A DNA stretch of 64,000 nt from Helianthus annuus (taxonomy: Eukaryota > Streptophyta > Magnoliopsida > Asterales > Asteraceae): contig NC_035436.2 in assembly GCF_002127325.2 (NCBI RefSeq), forward strand, positions 123,891,954-123,955,953. The letters are read 5' to 3'. Under the pieces are notes generated by a model. It saw only the letters and a program-made list of their open reading frames with translations. It was not told the origin of the DNA and searched no databases. Every line of letters begins with the position of its first letter. The stretch's first letter is position 1. Of this stretch, positions 47,609 to 59,000 are shown in pieces. Both the position numbers and the translations under genes were made by a program.

Positions 47609-48210
47609 GAGTGCATGGCTTCATTTCAACTCATCCCTTCGCACACCACCTCTCTCACACTTCATCCACCACCCACCACTATCACAACGCCATCATCCAC
47701 CACCATCATCCATTGTCCATCATAGAGTGTGTGAGTCATCTCGGGATCCAAGATTGATCGTAAGATTTCTTGACAATCAAGGCCATGTTTGCCTAAGTCT
47801 CTTACATCACTTGGTGAAGACAAGTGTTTAGTATAATACTTTTTATGTTTAATCTTTTGCAGTTTTTATTTGGTTTTGTATTAATGACTTTAATAACTAG
47901 TTACTTATGTTGAAGGTGATCTTTCCTTATCGTTTGTCCGTGGTGTCTTGGCATTATTTTACTGTCTATCTAAAATAAAAGATTTTCACCATTCATATCT
48001 CCACGGTCTATATAGAGGTATGTTGGCTACCTGGTCGGGGGTTAAGGGAACAGTTTGGTAAGGGTCTTGCCCTTGTTCAGCGTTTAGAGGTCCTGCAAGG
48101 GACCTGGGTCAAATTTAGTAGGATCTCCTTCAATACCCATAGGTATTGGATGGCGGGGATCCAAACTCTTTGACCCCCTCATAAGTTAACTACTATTAAT
48201 ACTATAACCC

Positions 48211-48410
48211 GGCTATTTAGGACTGTATCCCTGCTGACTCAGACTATTTAGTCTAGGGTAACGTCACCGCCAAAAGCGGGGCCTACCATAATTTGCATTA
48301 ATAACTTAATTCATTATCTTCCAATAATCCAACCCTTTAGGATTGTATCCTTGCTGACTCAAACTACTGGGTTGAGGGTAACGTCGCCTTCAAAAGAGGG
48401 GCCTACTACG
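48211..48410 (+). repeat. Imperfect direct duplication in the LTR of F
   Basis: Two copies of a block holding TTTAGGA.TGTATCC, TGCTGACTCA, GGGTAACGTC and GGGGCCTAC, about 120 bp apart. Confidence 0.75.
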
Positions 48411-48812
48411 ATAACTAAGATAATCTCTTAAACAAGTGCAAAAGTGCAAAAATAATCAAAGGTTATACTAATACACGAGTCGAATCCAAGTGATTCATCT
48501 TGTCTATCTGTTTTTATTTTTATTTTATTTTTCAGCATTTGGTTAGTTTTTATTTTCTTAGTTTAAAAATCTTTTCTAACTTTTTGATTTGATTAGACGT
48601 TGAGGATAAACCGGTACTAAAAGCTCTTGTGTCCTTGGACGACCTCGGTATCTTACCAACACTATACTACGTCCACGATGGGTGCACTTGCCCATATGTG
48701 TGTTTAGTGTTAGTAAATATCGTGTTTTATAAATTTAAAACTTGGCTAAAAGTGTAAAAAGGGCTTAAAATATACATCTTAAATATACTACACTTCGCAC
48801 GCATCAAGTTTT

Positions 48813-48830
48813 TGGCGTCGCTGCCGGGGA
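48813..48830 (+). promoter_or_regulatory. Primer-binding site of element F (tRNA-Asp type)
   Basis: TGGCGTCGCTGCCGGGGA, a two-base variant of the TGGCGCCGTTGCCGGGGA form typical of Athila/Tat elements, seven bases after the LTR. Confidence 0.82.
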
Positions 48831-49202
48831 CACAAGGATTTTAAGAAAGCTTAAAATTGACGGCCTAATCAGTTTTTCAAAACCTTTTCAAAACGCGCGC
48901 ACATTTTTCTGCATTTTAGTTTAGTTTGCATTTACAGTAGCCTGAACACGGGGCCGTGCTCGCTGAACACGCCCCCGTGCTGCATATTTTTAGTTAGATA
49001 CCAAGATACAGAGTCTGAACACGGGGTCGTGCTCGCTGAACACGCCCCCGTGCTCAACGTGACCAGTAACTTTAATTAAAACGCCCAGATACAGATCCTG
49101 TACACGGGGCCATGTTCACCCAACACGGGGCCGTGTCCAGCCTCTGTTTCCGTCTTTGTTTTTGTTTTCTGGTCCCGAGACTCAGTTGTGGTCTGCTGTC
49201 TT
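48831..49202 (+). other. Leader of element F with CACGG-type palindromic motifs
   Basis: Six further CACGGGGCCGTG/CACGCCCCCGTG variants lie at about 48953-49137, paired so that a GGGG form is followed by a CCCC form. No ORF before 49203. Confidence 0.75.
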
Positions 49203-49963
49203 ATGGATCAATACTCAGGGGGTTACAACTACACCTATGAGGAGGATGATTATATTAGAGACTATTGCACTAATTGTGGAAACCCGCACTCGGTACAATA
49301 TTTATTTCAACCATCCACTTCATACAACCATTATGAGGAGCCTAGGTACGAGCCATCAACTTCATACACATCCTACGAAGACCAAAGGTATGAACCTCCT
49401 CCATACTCATATTTTGATGAACCAAGGTATGAGCCCTCATACTCATACTTTAAAGATTCAAGATATGAGCCACCACCTTCATACTCTTATTATGAGGAAC
49501 CATGGCGTGAACAGCTCACCTCATATGAGTACTATGAAGAACAAAATTTCGACCCGTATCCATCATATACTTACAATGAAGAACAATGGTGTGAACCATC
49601 TACTTCATATGAGTACTATGAGGAGCCAAGGATCGAACAACCGGATTCAAGCCTTGAGGATCCCAATTCTTTTTCTCTCACCGAAGTGACCAATAGGATA
49701 TTAGAAAACATTAAAACTATCGAACGTTGCATAAAAGAATCTCGTGCAAGGGAAGAGGAGTCCCGCGCAAGAGAAGAATTAAATTGTAATAATAACGCAG
49801 AGATAGTTGAAAATGTAAAAATGGAAGAACAAGAAAGTGAAAAACCGACACATGAGTTAAACAACGAAAGGGGTGAGGTCGATAACGTTAAATTACAAGA
49901 AGAGTCTAATTTAGAAGAAATTAATCTCTTGTCGACTACTTTCGAAAATCATTGTTTAGTAAC
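49203..49963 (+). pseudogene. First ORF of element F (gag region), truncated by element G
   Basis: Starts MDQYSGGYNYTYEED. A zinc-knuckle-like CTNCGNPHS follows at about residue 23. Residues about 45-145 are an imperfect tandem array of roughly 13-16-residue units of the type SYSYYEEPRYEP, extremely rich in Tyr, Glu, Pro and Ser. The rest is an acidic, coiled-coil-prone stretch. The ORF runs on to 50015 but from 49964 it is LTR of G. I do not recognise a capsid domain in what remains; it may be the N-terminus of an Athila gag or a separate small ORF. No internal stop before the insertion. Confidence 0.65.
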
Positions 49964-52900
49964 TGTAACACCTCGAATTTTTGTGTCCAATGATGTGTTA
50001 ACACGTGTCATTTGATTACACGTGGGATCTATAATAAATAAAGGACTAATTTTGACAAACCTTGAAAGTATATAAATTCGAGGGTTATAAATGTCAACAA
50101 GGGTAAATATACTGTATAATAACCCTAAATAAATGCTTGTACCTTCAAACGAATAAATCATAAATCGTACGGAAGCGAAACGCGGAAGAAAGTGAGAGGT
50201 TACGAACTACAGGGGTTAACTGTGTCAACATGTTTAATTATACCTCTGAGTGACCCTTTAACGTTCCCAAGGCTTCGTAACAGTATTATACGCTCACTAG
50301 AATATATTGTATAAATTTCGCGAAGTTCCGTTTTAAAACGAAAGAGTTATACTCGCATTCGTATAAGAAGGGTTAAAAGCGTCAAAAATGAAAGTTAAGG
50401 CTTTCTGAATAACTAATAAACTAAACGGGGACTTAATAATGCGGGTAAACTACACGAGGCCCCTATCGGTAAATAACCGAGGGCCAAACCGCAAAGTTAC
50501 CCCTTCAAACCCGAAAGGTCAGGTAAATCATTACGAAAGATTTCGTTATTAATTACCAGGATTTCGTAATCATGACAAAAGATTTTAAAAATCTGAAAAA
50601 CAAACCTCTCGCGACCCGCGTGAAGTTTAAGCTTAAGTTGAGGCGGGCCGCGAGCCATCTCAAATACGCGTCTGATTTCTTAAACTCAGGCGACCCGCGT
50701 AAAAGTGCATGGGAACTCCCATGCAGGTCGCGAAAGTGCCCAGATGCAGAAACTTTGTAGTTCTTGCCTTTTGAGCATTGTGAACGATCAAACCTCAATT
50801 AATGGAGCATGGGCGCCCCCTACTCGACCCATAGCCCTCTGGGACACCTACCCATCATCTCTGGACTGTTGTAGGTGATTGTAATGATCATAGATGCTTG
50901 GCATTGGCTATAAATAGCCACATTATGCACATAACATTCACAACACCAAAAACACACATCTCTGGTCATTGCAAGAGCCCTCAAGTCCTCTTCTCTGCTC
51001 TATAAGCAAGAACACACTTCTGTAAGTCGTTCACAACCATTTTGGTCTTATATTTCCATAGTTATAGCTCATAAACACAACCGTCGTAACTAACGGTTGT
51101 CATTACCATAACTTGCAAATGGTTCAGTCTTATGACGAATCAAAAGTGGTTATGATTTGGTATTTATGTGGGTAATAAACCTCTAAAAGGGTCCCCCCTG
51201 ATCACCACTCTAACTATGTTAAATATCGAGTCAAACGTGCGGTTAAAAAGTCAACAGAAAGCTATTTTAGCGATTTATGCATAATCTGTAATGTACATAC
51301 TAAGGAACCTGTTTTGATAATCATAAAACATGATAATAAGTATATAAACTTGTTTGCGCTCGTTTGAATCGACCGTTTGCTATATTGACCCGGTTCGGAG
51401 CCGAATGTCGCAAAAGTTTGACTTTTGCTTTGACTTCAGTTCTGACCCGTTTTAGTGAGGTATAGATATACCTTAGGACTCTCTTAGGACCAGGTTACAT
51501 GATGGTATCAACCTCTGTGATCGGTTCATGAGTTATCCGAGTCTTTTGCGCATTTCCGTCATTCGCCTAAAAGTTGACCGTAACGGCCTTTTGAAAATAA
51601 AACGAGTATTTCGGACACGTGAACGGACCAGAACCTTGCTTACTAAAATCTAAGCATGTCCTTAAAGTTTCACGTCAATCCGAGGTCTAGAATGAGAGTT
51701 ATGCTAAATAGCGCAAATTAAATAAACTTTTGTAATAAACGGCGCGATTAGCATAACACCTATCTAAACCAAGATTTCGTCACCAAAACTTTTACCCACT
51801 GTATTAAAATAATATTTGGGAATTTTAAAGATTTTTAATAATTTTTACCTCGCTCATAACCTGCGGTTATGGCTACGGTTCGGTAAATACCGAATATGCC
51901 CTTTTCGGCCAAAACATGAGTTCTACAAGGTCTTTTGACCCGATTCCAGTTGCTACTGGTTTTAAATAATAAATAAAGTATTTTAAGCTTTATAAGCTGT
52001 TCGGGAAACTCAGATTTCCTGTAGAACTCGAAAAGCCTTTTTTAAAGTCTTTAAAATGACCGAAAAGTCCCTACGGGGCATAATATTAACTTAAACTCGT
52101 TACGGGCGTCACGGAAGGTATCCTACTGATACCACAACCCATTTAAGGCATATTGACTTAGGAAATAAGCGTACGACTCTCATGGTTAACCGTTTCGCCT
52201 ATTGCGCGCACGGTTCGGCTTATGAAACTAGTTTTCATAAATTAGCCGATACGGGTCAAATTATATTATTTGAACCCCAAAATCCAGAGTGTGAACCTTG
52301 AACCCATATAAAACAAGTCTCTGAACTTGTTTGGGGCATAATCACATTCCATTCTCGGTTTTCGCCTTTCACGCGATTAAACCATATCTATATATATCGG
52401 AACCAACCGGTCTAGGCTACGGCCATTATAACGACTCGTTAGGATTCTAAGAGGTTAATTAAAACCTTCGTTCCAGATTAGGAGCCCCAGTAAAAGCTAT
52501 CGGTGATTTAATCCAAATTAAGGAAATATACTTGCAAAGGTAAATACTTTAACTTATTTCCCCTATATGGGCTTGGGTTACGGTATATTAATACCGCTTG
52601 ATTGAGCATTATATTCTTCCATCGCTTAGGTGGTTAATTAATAATATGATCGGCTCATTTAAACAGTTTTGTTTCTTAAAAGCCTTTGGGGGGTTTAATG
52701 ACCGTTGTCCCGGATATCCTTGGCATCATTTTACGAAATGGCCACGACCATCGACATCCCGGTGTAGGCGTACACCCGGTATAAATTGTCGACATTAAAT
52801 TAAAAGACGTAGCCGTTGGTTTTTATACTACGGTTTTACGCAATGTGGTGTGTCTATAAATCTTTAACCCGGCACGACCCGGGCTACTGAACGCATAAAA

Positions 52901-53349
52901 GAACATGTAAAACGTTCACAAGATTTTAATAATTTTCCCAAGTTATAAAAGAGTTTGTGCCTTGTGCATTCAAATCAATTTTAATAAACATTTTCAAATG
53001 TGTCAGTTGAATGTATTTACCAGTGTAAACTGACGTATTTTCCCCAAAAAGATTAAATGCAGGTACTATACGAAATTGGCTGGTATTAGCTGCCTAAGCA
53101 TCATGAATAGTCTCGCAAACTCGATGCCGTATCTGAATGAACAATATTTTATTATTTTGATCCGCTGTGGATATATTCAACTTCTGTAATACATTTGATA
53201 TTACAACCAGAGGTTGAAGTTTATATATTTATCTTAAGCTTTCGCTGTGCATTATATAATTGTGTGGTTTGACTATATTGTTGCCAACATCGTCACGGTA
53301 ATCCCCCACCGGGCCCACCGGTGAGACACGTGGAAATCGGGGTGTGACA
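49964..53349 (+). repeat. 5' LTR of element G
   Basis: 3386 bp, TGTAACACC to GGTGTGACA. Promoter features are at 50610-50919. The remaining 2.4 kb (R-U5) has no supported gene; ORFs such as 52598-52798 recur in the 3' LTR only by duplication. Confidence 0.95.
50610..50919 (+). promoter_or_regulatory. U3 promoter of G: GC-rich dyads, palindrome and TATA box
   Basis: The dyad CGCGACCCGC/GCGGGCCGCG lies at 50610-50619 and 50643-50652. A second GCGACCCGCG unit (about 50690) is followed by the perfect palindrome TGCATGGGA/TCCCATGCA (50706-50725). The TATA box lies in the symmetrical GGCTATAAATAGCC (50906-50919). Confidence 0.7.
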
Positions 53350-53352
53350 GGT

Positions 53353-53365
53353 TGGTATCAGAGCC
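53353..53365 (+). promoter_or_regulatory. Primer-binding site of element G (initiator tRNA-Met type)
   Basis: TGGTATCAGAGCC, three bases after the LTR end. Confidence 0.93.
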
Positions 53366-53523
53366 AACATTGAGTGAATTAAACACTATCCTAATGTGTT
53401 TAATCTCAATGACACAATTACACATACTTGAGTCTAGACAATAACTTAGGACAAATTCGGATTAATACTCCTTTTTGTCTTTATTTTTCCATTCGATTTT
53501 TAAATAAGTTTTGGAGCAGGAAA

Positions 53524-54738
53524 ATGCCACCTGTTATATTCCGAGGAAGAGGAAGGGGAAGAAGAGGCAGAGGAGAAGTCGTGACACATCACGATAACGA
53601 AGCTGGACCATCTGGTACAAGACATCCTTCGATGACACGGAGCGAAGAGCCACAACGACGGAGAGATCTTTACGAACCCGCGAGGCATTCCACCTCGCAC
53701 AGCTCGACGCCATCCTACCGGCACTCCTTTGGGCCAAATTCAGAAAATGATCCCAACAACCCACAACCTTCCTTCATACCTCTACAACGTTCAGTATCGC
53801 ACCGAAATTACGACGACCCTACTCCCTACTACATAGGTCAGTTTAATCCGGCTGACTACATACAGGAACCTTCAGGTTTTGTTCCACTAGGGCCACAAGA
53901 TCACTTCTCCGAGGACCATATGGATGAAGATACTGATCCAACTGAACCTGCGCGTGGTACGCCCACGCATCCGATAGAAGTCTCTGATGGGTCATCCTTC
54001 CATGGCACGCCCTATCAAGGACCTGACAGTTTCCAAGCGATGTTTGACCGACATGAGTGGTACTACACGCCACCTCAACAGACATCACAACAACCGCGAC
54101 ATCCACAGGATCCCTCTGAGGATTCACGCTTTGTGGCAGTTACGCCACCACCTCCGCCACCGGCGCAACCAGTAATACCTGATCCGCCAAGGCGTAGGAG
54201 GACAAATGCTCGTATGTCTACACGAGGAGGAGGGGGTATCCACTTCAGCACTCCTCGACATTCTAGTAGTAGCCACTATCCGCCACTACAAGAAGAAGGA
54301 CCTTCAAGTCCTATACAGGAGGCGAACTCCGCACCAGCTGCACAAAATTCGCCACCATTTGGGTATGACCAACCCATACCTGCATACACGGGTCCAACAG
54401 CTTATAACCCGTTCGAACCGTCACAAGCACAATACAACTACGGCTATGAGCGCGACCCATATGTGGTGTCGGCAAGATATAATGCGCGCTACCCTGACGG
54501 AGCACATGGAAACATGGGACCACCGGACTACTCAGCTCATGGGTATCCAATACCTCCCAGACCTCCAGTTCCGCAACAAGCGCCGCAACCACGTTTCTCT
54601 CCTCCTGAACAGGAAGAAATACTCCATCGACTAGATCGTGTGGAGAGAGAGTTCGAAGAAGAGAAAAAGAGCCACCGAGGATTTCTCAAGGGCTTGGCGA
54701 ACCTACTAAAGGGCAAAAAGAAGAAACGTGACCATTAG
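53524..54738 (+). CDS. ORF1 of element G, accessory protein of unknown function
   Basis: 404 residues, starting MPPVIFRG at 53524 in a good context (AAAATGCC); the frame is open from 53428 but the ATG start is preferred. Visible parts: an arginine/glycine-rich N-terminus (RGRGRGRRGRG, residues 6-16) that could bind nucleic acid, the short motif HDNEAGPSGT, then about 300 residues rich in Pro, Ser, Gln, His and Tyr, predicted disordered. A short C-terminal coiled coil (EEILHRLDRVEREFEEEKK) and a basic end (KGKKKKRDH) resembling a nuclear localisation signal complete it. No zinc knuckle or enzyme motif. It lies between the primer-binding site and gag-pol, where chromoviruses usually have nothing. 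I recall similar proteins from Asteraceae Tekay elements, but no assigned function. Confidence 0.75.
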   Translation: MPPVIFRGRGRGRRGRGEVVTHHDNEAGPSGTRHPSMTRSEEPQRRRDLYEPARHSTSHSSTPSYRHSFGPNSENDPNNPQPSFIPLQRSVSHRNYDDPTPYYIGQFNPADYIQEPSGFVPLGPQDHFSEDHMDEDTDPTEPARGTPTHPIEVSDGSSFHGTPYQGPDSFQAMFDRHEWYYTPPQQTSQQPRHPQDPSEDSRFVAVTPPPPPPAQPVIPDPPRRRRTNARMSTRGGGGIHFSTPRHSSSSHYPPLQEEGPSSPIQEANSAPAAQNSPPFGYDQPIPAYTGPTAYNPFEPSQAQYNYGYERDPYVVSARYNARYPDGAHGNMGPPDYSAHGYPIPPRPPVPQQAPQPRFSPPEQEEILHRLDRVEREFEEEKKSHRGFLKGLANLLKGKKKKRDH

Positions 54739-55280
54739 CCCTTAATAGTTGTACTAATGTAATTTCTATTTTGAAATAAGTCCCTGCGTGGACACTTGTC
54801 GTATTTCAGTCCCTACGTGGACTTATCTTTGAGTCCTTCCATGGACACCTATCTTATATCAGTCCCTGCGTGGACTTGTCACTTATTTTTAAACCTCTAT
54901 GGAGGTATGTACTATTTGAAAGACCCGTTTAGGGCAATATGTAATTGTATTTGAGATTTTGGAATGTATGTTATGAGTTTTGTTTTAATATATATAAAAT
55001 AAATCAAAACCATTCCTTTTATATTGATCTGCCTAAATAAAGAATCTTAAAAGGTGAAACCTAGCTTGGTGTCTTTTAAGATCCAGTCAAGATGGTACGA
55101 CCTAATTGAAAAGATTCTGATTCCCTGTTAACCTCTGTACGCATGTTAACAATCATGGCAGATGTGATTCGTTAAAATCACGCACGTCATTCTTATACAA
55201 TAATCCTTTAAGGATTTCAAAACCCAACTAAATGATTTATAAATCGAGGGTTAAATCACCAATGAAAGTGATCAGTATTA
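54739..55280 (+). other. Region between ORF1 and the 43-bp repeats of G
   Basis: Contains a loose repetition of GTCCCTGCGTGGAC-like phrases (about 54780-54890). No ORF that I can support. Confidence 0.55.
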
Positions 55281-55706
55281 TTAAAACATCCATTAATGAT
55301 GTAGTGCCTACGGGCCAGTATTATAAAAACATCCATTAGTGATGTAGCGCCTACGGGCCAACCTTATTAAAAACATCCATTAGTGATGTAGTGCCTACGG
55401 GCCAACCTTATTAAAACATCCATTAGTGATGTAGTGCCTACGGGCCAACCTTATTAAAACATCCATTAGTGATGTAGTGCCTACGGGCCAACCTTATTAA
55501 AACATCCATTAGTGATGTAGTGCCTACGGGCCAATCTTATTAAAGCATCCATTAGAGATGTAGTGCCTACGGGCCAACCATATTAGAACATCCATTAGAG
55601 ATGTAGTGCCTACGGGCCAACCATATTAAAACATCCACTAGAGATGTAGTGCCTACGGGCCAACCATATTAAAAACATCCATTAGAGGTGTAGTGCCTAT
55701 GGGCCG
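55281..55706 (+). repeat. 43-bp tandem repeat, about ten copies, between ORF1 and gag-pol of G
   Basis: Unit: ACATCCATTAGTGATGT followed by AGTGCCTACGGGCCAACC and a short AT spacer. Copies are 42-44 bp apart. Almost every copy keeps the ACATC/GATGT arms even where the loop differs. Confidence 0.9.
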
Positions 55707-56033
55707 TAATAATTGTCTTATAACGACAAAAGACAGTGGTGGTCTATGACTCCCTGCCAGCAAGGGGTAAGAGAACTACGGTTCAAACCTCTATGCCTTT
55801 GATTCTCTGAAATCTCGGCTAATATTATAAAACATCATCATGATTAGGCTTTATGCCGCCAATACTATTTATATAGCTGAAATAGGATATATTCAAATCC
55901 TAATATGTAATGAAATAATAAGTTAACCAAATATGGTCTCTGTACCATGGTTGACAAAATTGTCATAAAAGACAATTATATAAAAATCTCCTGAATAAAA
56001 TTTTGTTATCTTCTGTAACAGATTCAAGTTACA
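55707..56033 (+). other. Leader of gag-pol in G with a possible 3' splice site
   Basis: AT-rich. A pyrimidine-leaning stretch ends TTCTGTAACAG (56011-56021), 12 bases before the gag-pol ATG. It is a plausible acceptor for an mRNA that skips ORF1. Unproven. Confidence 0.4.
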
Positions 56034-59000
56034 ATGGCGGATCCCAACGGAGAAAATAGCCATACTAATGAAGATGACTACGACAATGCGCCAGTGCATC
56101 TGACAGGCGCACAGCTAAAGGCTCTAATTGACAATGCTGTTCAGGCAGCTCTTGATCGTCAGTATACTGAGTCCCAAGGCAGAACCATGTCAAAACCACC
56201 CTCTAAACCAAAGACACACTCCAAACCACCCTCTCAACCCAAGAAAGATGACGACAAACACTCGTCCACTGAGAACAGCGTTCATCGCGATAGAGAATAT
56301 ACTGATGCATCCAGTGCTAAGGGTTGCACCTACAAATACTTTGTATCATGTAAGCCCCGGGAATTTACAGGGGAGAAAGGTGTTGTGGATTGTATCACCT
56401 GGCTGGATGAGATGGACACTATAGTGGACATCAGCGGGTGTGCAGCGAGGGATGTGGTGAAGTATGTGTCCCAGTCTTTTAAGGGCGAGGCCCTGGCGTG
56501 GTGGAGGGCATTGGTGCAGGCATCTGGTAAGTCTGCTTTGTACAAGATGACCTGGGAGGAATTTATTGCTCTCATTAAGGAAAACTACTGCCCTCAGCAT
56601 GAGGTTGAGAAGATTGAGGCTGACTTTGTGTCACTGGTGATGACGAACCTGGACTGCCAGGCATATTTGACGAGTTTCAATACAATGTCTCGTCTGGTCC
56701 CATACCTTGTGACACCAGAACCCCGAAGAATCGCCCGTTTTATTGGGGGCTTGGAGCCCGCAATAAAGGCGAGTGTAAAGGCATCTCGGCCGACGACCTT
56801 CAGGTCAGTTACTGACCTTTCCTTGTCTCTTACCTTAGACGCTGTCCGTCTGAGGACACTAAGGAACAAGGAGGCTGAGAAAAGAAAACGTGAGGATGAT
56901 ACCTCACGAAGATCAGGGAAGAAGCACCGTGGAAGCGGTGAAGGCAAAAGAGGGTCGGAGGCAAAGAAGGATGGGCAAACTGGTGAAAGGCCCAACTGCA
57001 AGATCTGCAAGAAACCCCACTCTGGGAAATGCAGATTTGCATCGAACTCACAGTCGCAATCGAAGACTCCTTCCTGTGGACTATGTAAGTCCAAGGATCA
57101 TAAGACTGTGGAGTGCAAGAAAATCAAGGATGCAACCTGCTATGGTTGTAATGAAAAAGGGCACATCAAGAGTAACTGCCCTAAGTATGCCAAGAAGGCG
57201 GAAGAAACAAAGAAGTCAAATGCGAGAGTTTTTCGCATGGATGCAAAGGAAGCGGTCCAGAACGACAACGTGCTTACAGGTACTTTTCTCGTAAATAATA
57301 TATTTGCAAGAGTACTATTCGATTCTGGCGCTGATAAATCCTTTGTAGACCAGAAATTTTGCCAACTACTAAATACGCCTATCAAAACCCTTGATGCGAA
57401 ATATGAAGTAGAGTTAGCAGACGGCACGATAGAAACCGTCTCAACTGTTCTAGAAGGATGTGAAATGTCCATTAGGAACCATTCTTTTCCTTTATCTCTA
57501 CTTCCCTTCAAATTAGCGGGTTTTGACATTGTGCTAGGCATGGACTGGTTATCCCGTAATCAGGCCCAAATCATTTGCGGCAAGAGGCATATAGTGCTAA
57601 AGACTCCGAGTGGTGAATCTCTTACCATTCGAGGGGATACGCAGTACGGATTGCCCGAAGACGTATCTATGCTCAAAGCTTCAAGGTGTTTGAACAGAGG
57701 CTGCGTAATTTACATGGCTCAGGTTATAATTGAAGAACCTAAGCCGATAGAGGATCTTCCTGTCATTTCTGAATACCCCGAAGTTTTTCCCGAAGAACTA
57801 CCTGGTTTGCCACCAGATAGACAAGTGGAGTTCAGAATAGACATCATTCCTGGAGCAGCTCCGATAGCAAGAGCGCCTTACAGGCTAGCTCCAACGGAAA
57901 TGAAAGAACTGAGGACCCAGTTGGATGAACTGCTGGCGAAAGGTTTTATCAGACCTAGTTCATCTCCCTGGGGAGCACCTGTCCTATTTGTAAAGAAGAA
58001 GGACGGATCGATGCGGTTGTGCATCGACTACCGAGAGCTAAATAAAGTTACCATAAAGAACAGATATCCTTTGCCGAGGATCGATGATCTGTTCGATCAG
58101 CTGCAAGGAGCGAGCTACTTCTCAAAGATCGACTTAAGGTCGGGCTATCATCAGCTAAGGGTCAGAGATGAAGATGTACACAAGACTGCATTTAGGACTC
58201 GCTATGGTCATTACGAGTTCCTAGTGATGCCTTTTGGGCTCACAAATGCACCGGCTGCGTTCATGGATCTCATGAATCGCGTTTGCAAGCCGTACTTGGA
58301 CAAATTCGTCATAGTCTTCATTGACGATATCCTTATCTATTCCAAGAACCAAGCTGACCACGAGAAGCACCTCCGTTGCATTCTCGAATTACTACAGCGT
58401 GAGAAACTCTACGCCAAATTCTCGAAATGTGAATTCTGGCTACGAGAGGTTCAGTTTTTAGGGCACGTGGTGAGTGAGCGTGGTATCCAAGTGGATCCCG
58501 CGAAGGTAGAGGCAGGTATGAACTGGCAGGAGCTAAAGACGCCTACCGAAATCCGTAGTTTCCTGGGGTTAGCAGGATACTACCGGAGATTTATTGAAAA
58601 TTTTTCAAGGATTGCTGCGCCCTTGACTTCCTTGACCAAGAATAAAGAAAAGTACATTTGGGGCCCAAAGCAGCAAGAGTCCTTCGAAATACTGAAGCAA
58701 AAGCTAAGCAACGCACCTGTGCTGACATTACCAGAAGGTACAGATGAATTCGTAGTTTACTGCGATGCATCACACACGGGCATGGGGTGTGTGCTTATGC
58801 AGAAGGGCAAGGTGATTGCCTATGCTTCAAGGCAATTAAAGGTGCATGAAAAGAATTACACCACCCACGACTTGGAGTTGGGTGTCGTTGTATTTGCACT
58901 GAAATTATGGAGGCATTACCTTTATGGTATTAAGTTCGTGATTTATTCTGATCACAAAAGCCTCCAGCACTTGTTCAACCAGAAAGAGTTGAACATGAGG

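Larger units (their letters stand above)
47184..48806 (+). repeat. 5' LTR of element F
   Basis: About 1623 bp, TGTTGG to GCATCA. Upstream of the TATA box it holds about six CACGG-GG-CCGTG-type palindromic motifs (47366-47585). The 3' half contains a duplicated block (48211-48410). Confidence 0.7.
47184..49963 (+). mobile_element. Element F: Athila-like gypsy element, 5' part only in the window
   Basis: LTR, tRNA-Asp-type primer-binding site, leader and the start of its first ORF, then interrupted by G at 49964. Athila assignment rests on the primer-binding site, LTR size and layout. The left boundary (TG at 47184) is inferred because the right end and its target duplicate are not in view. 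Confidence 0.75.

Noticed and set aside
49156..49689. 177-codon ORF with HTH- and MRSQG-like repeats
   Set aside because: Out-of-frame shadow of the Tyr-rich repeat ORF; repeats in one frame make repeats in another.
54206..54634. 142-codon ORF overlapping ORF1 of G
   Set aside because: Alternate-frame shadow of the Pro/Gln-rich ORF1, with no start context or motif.
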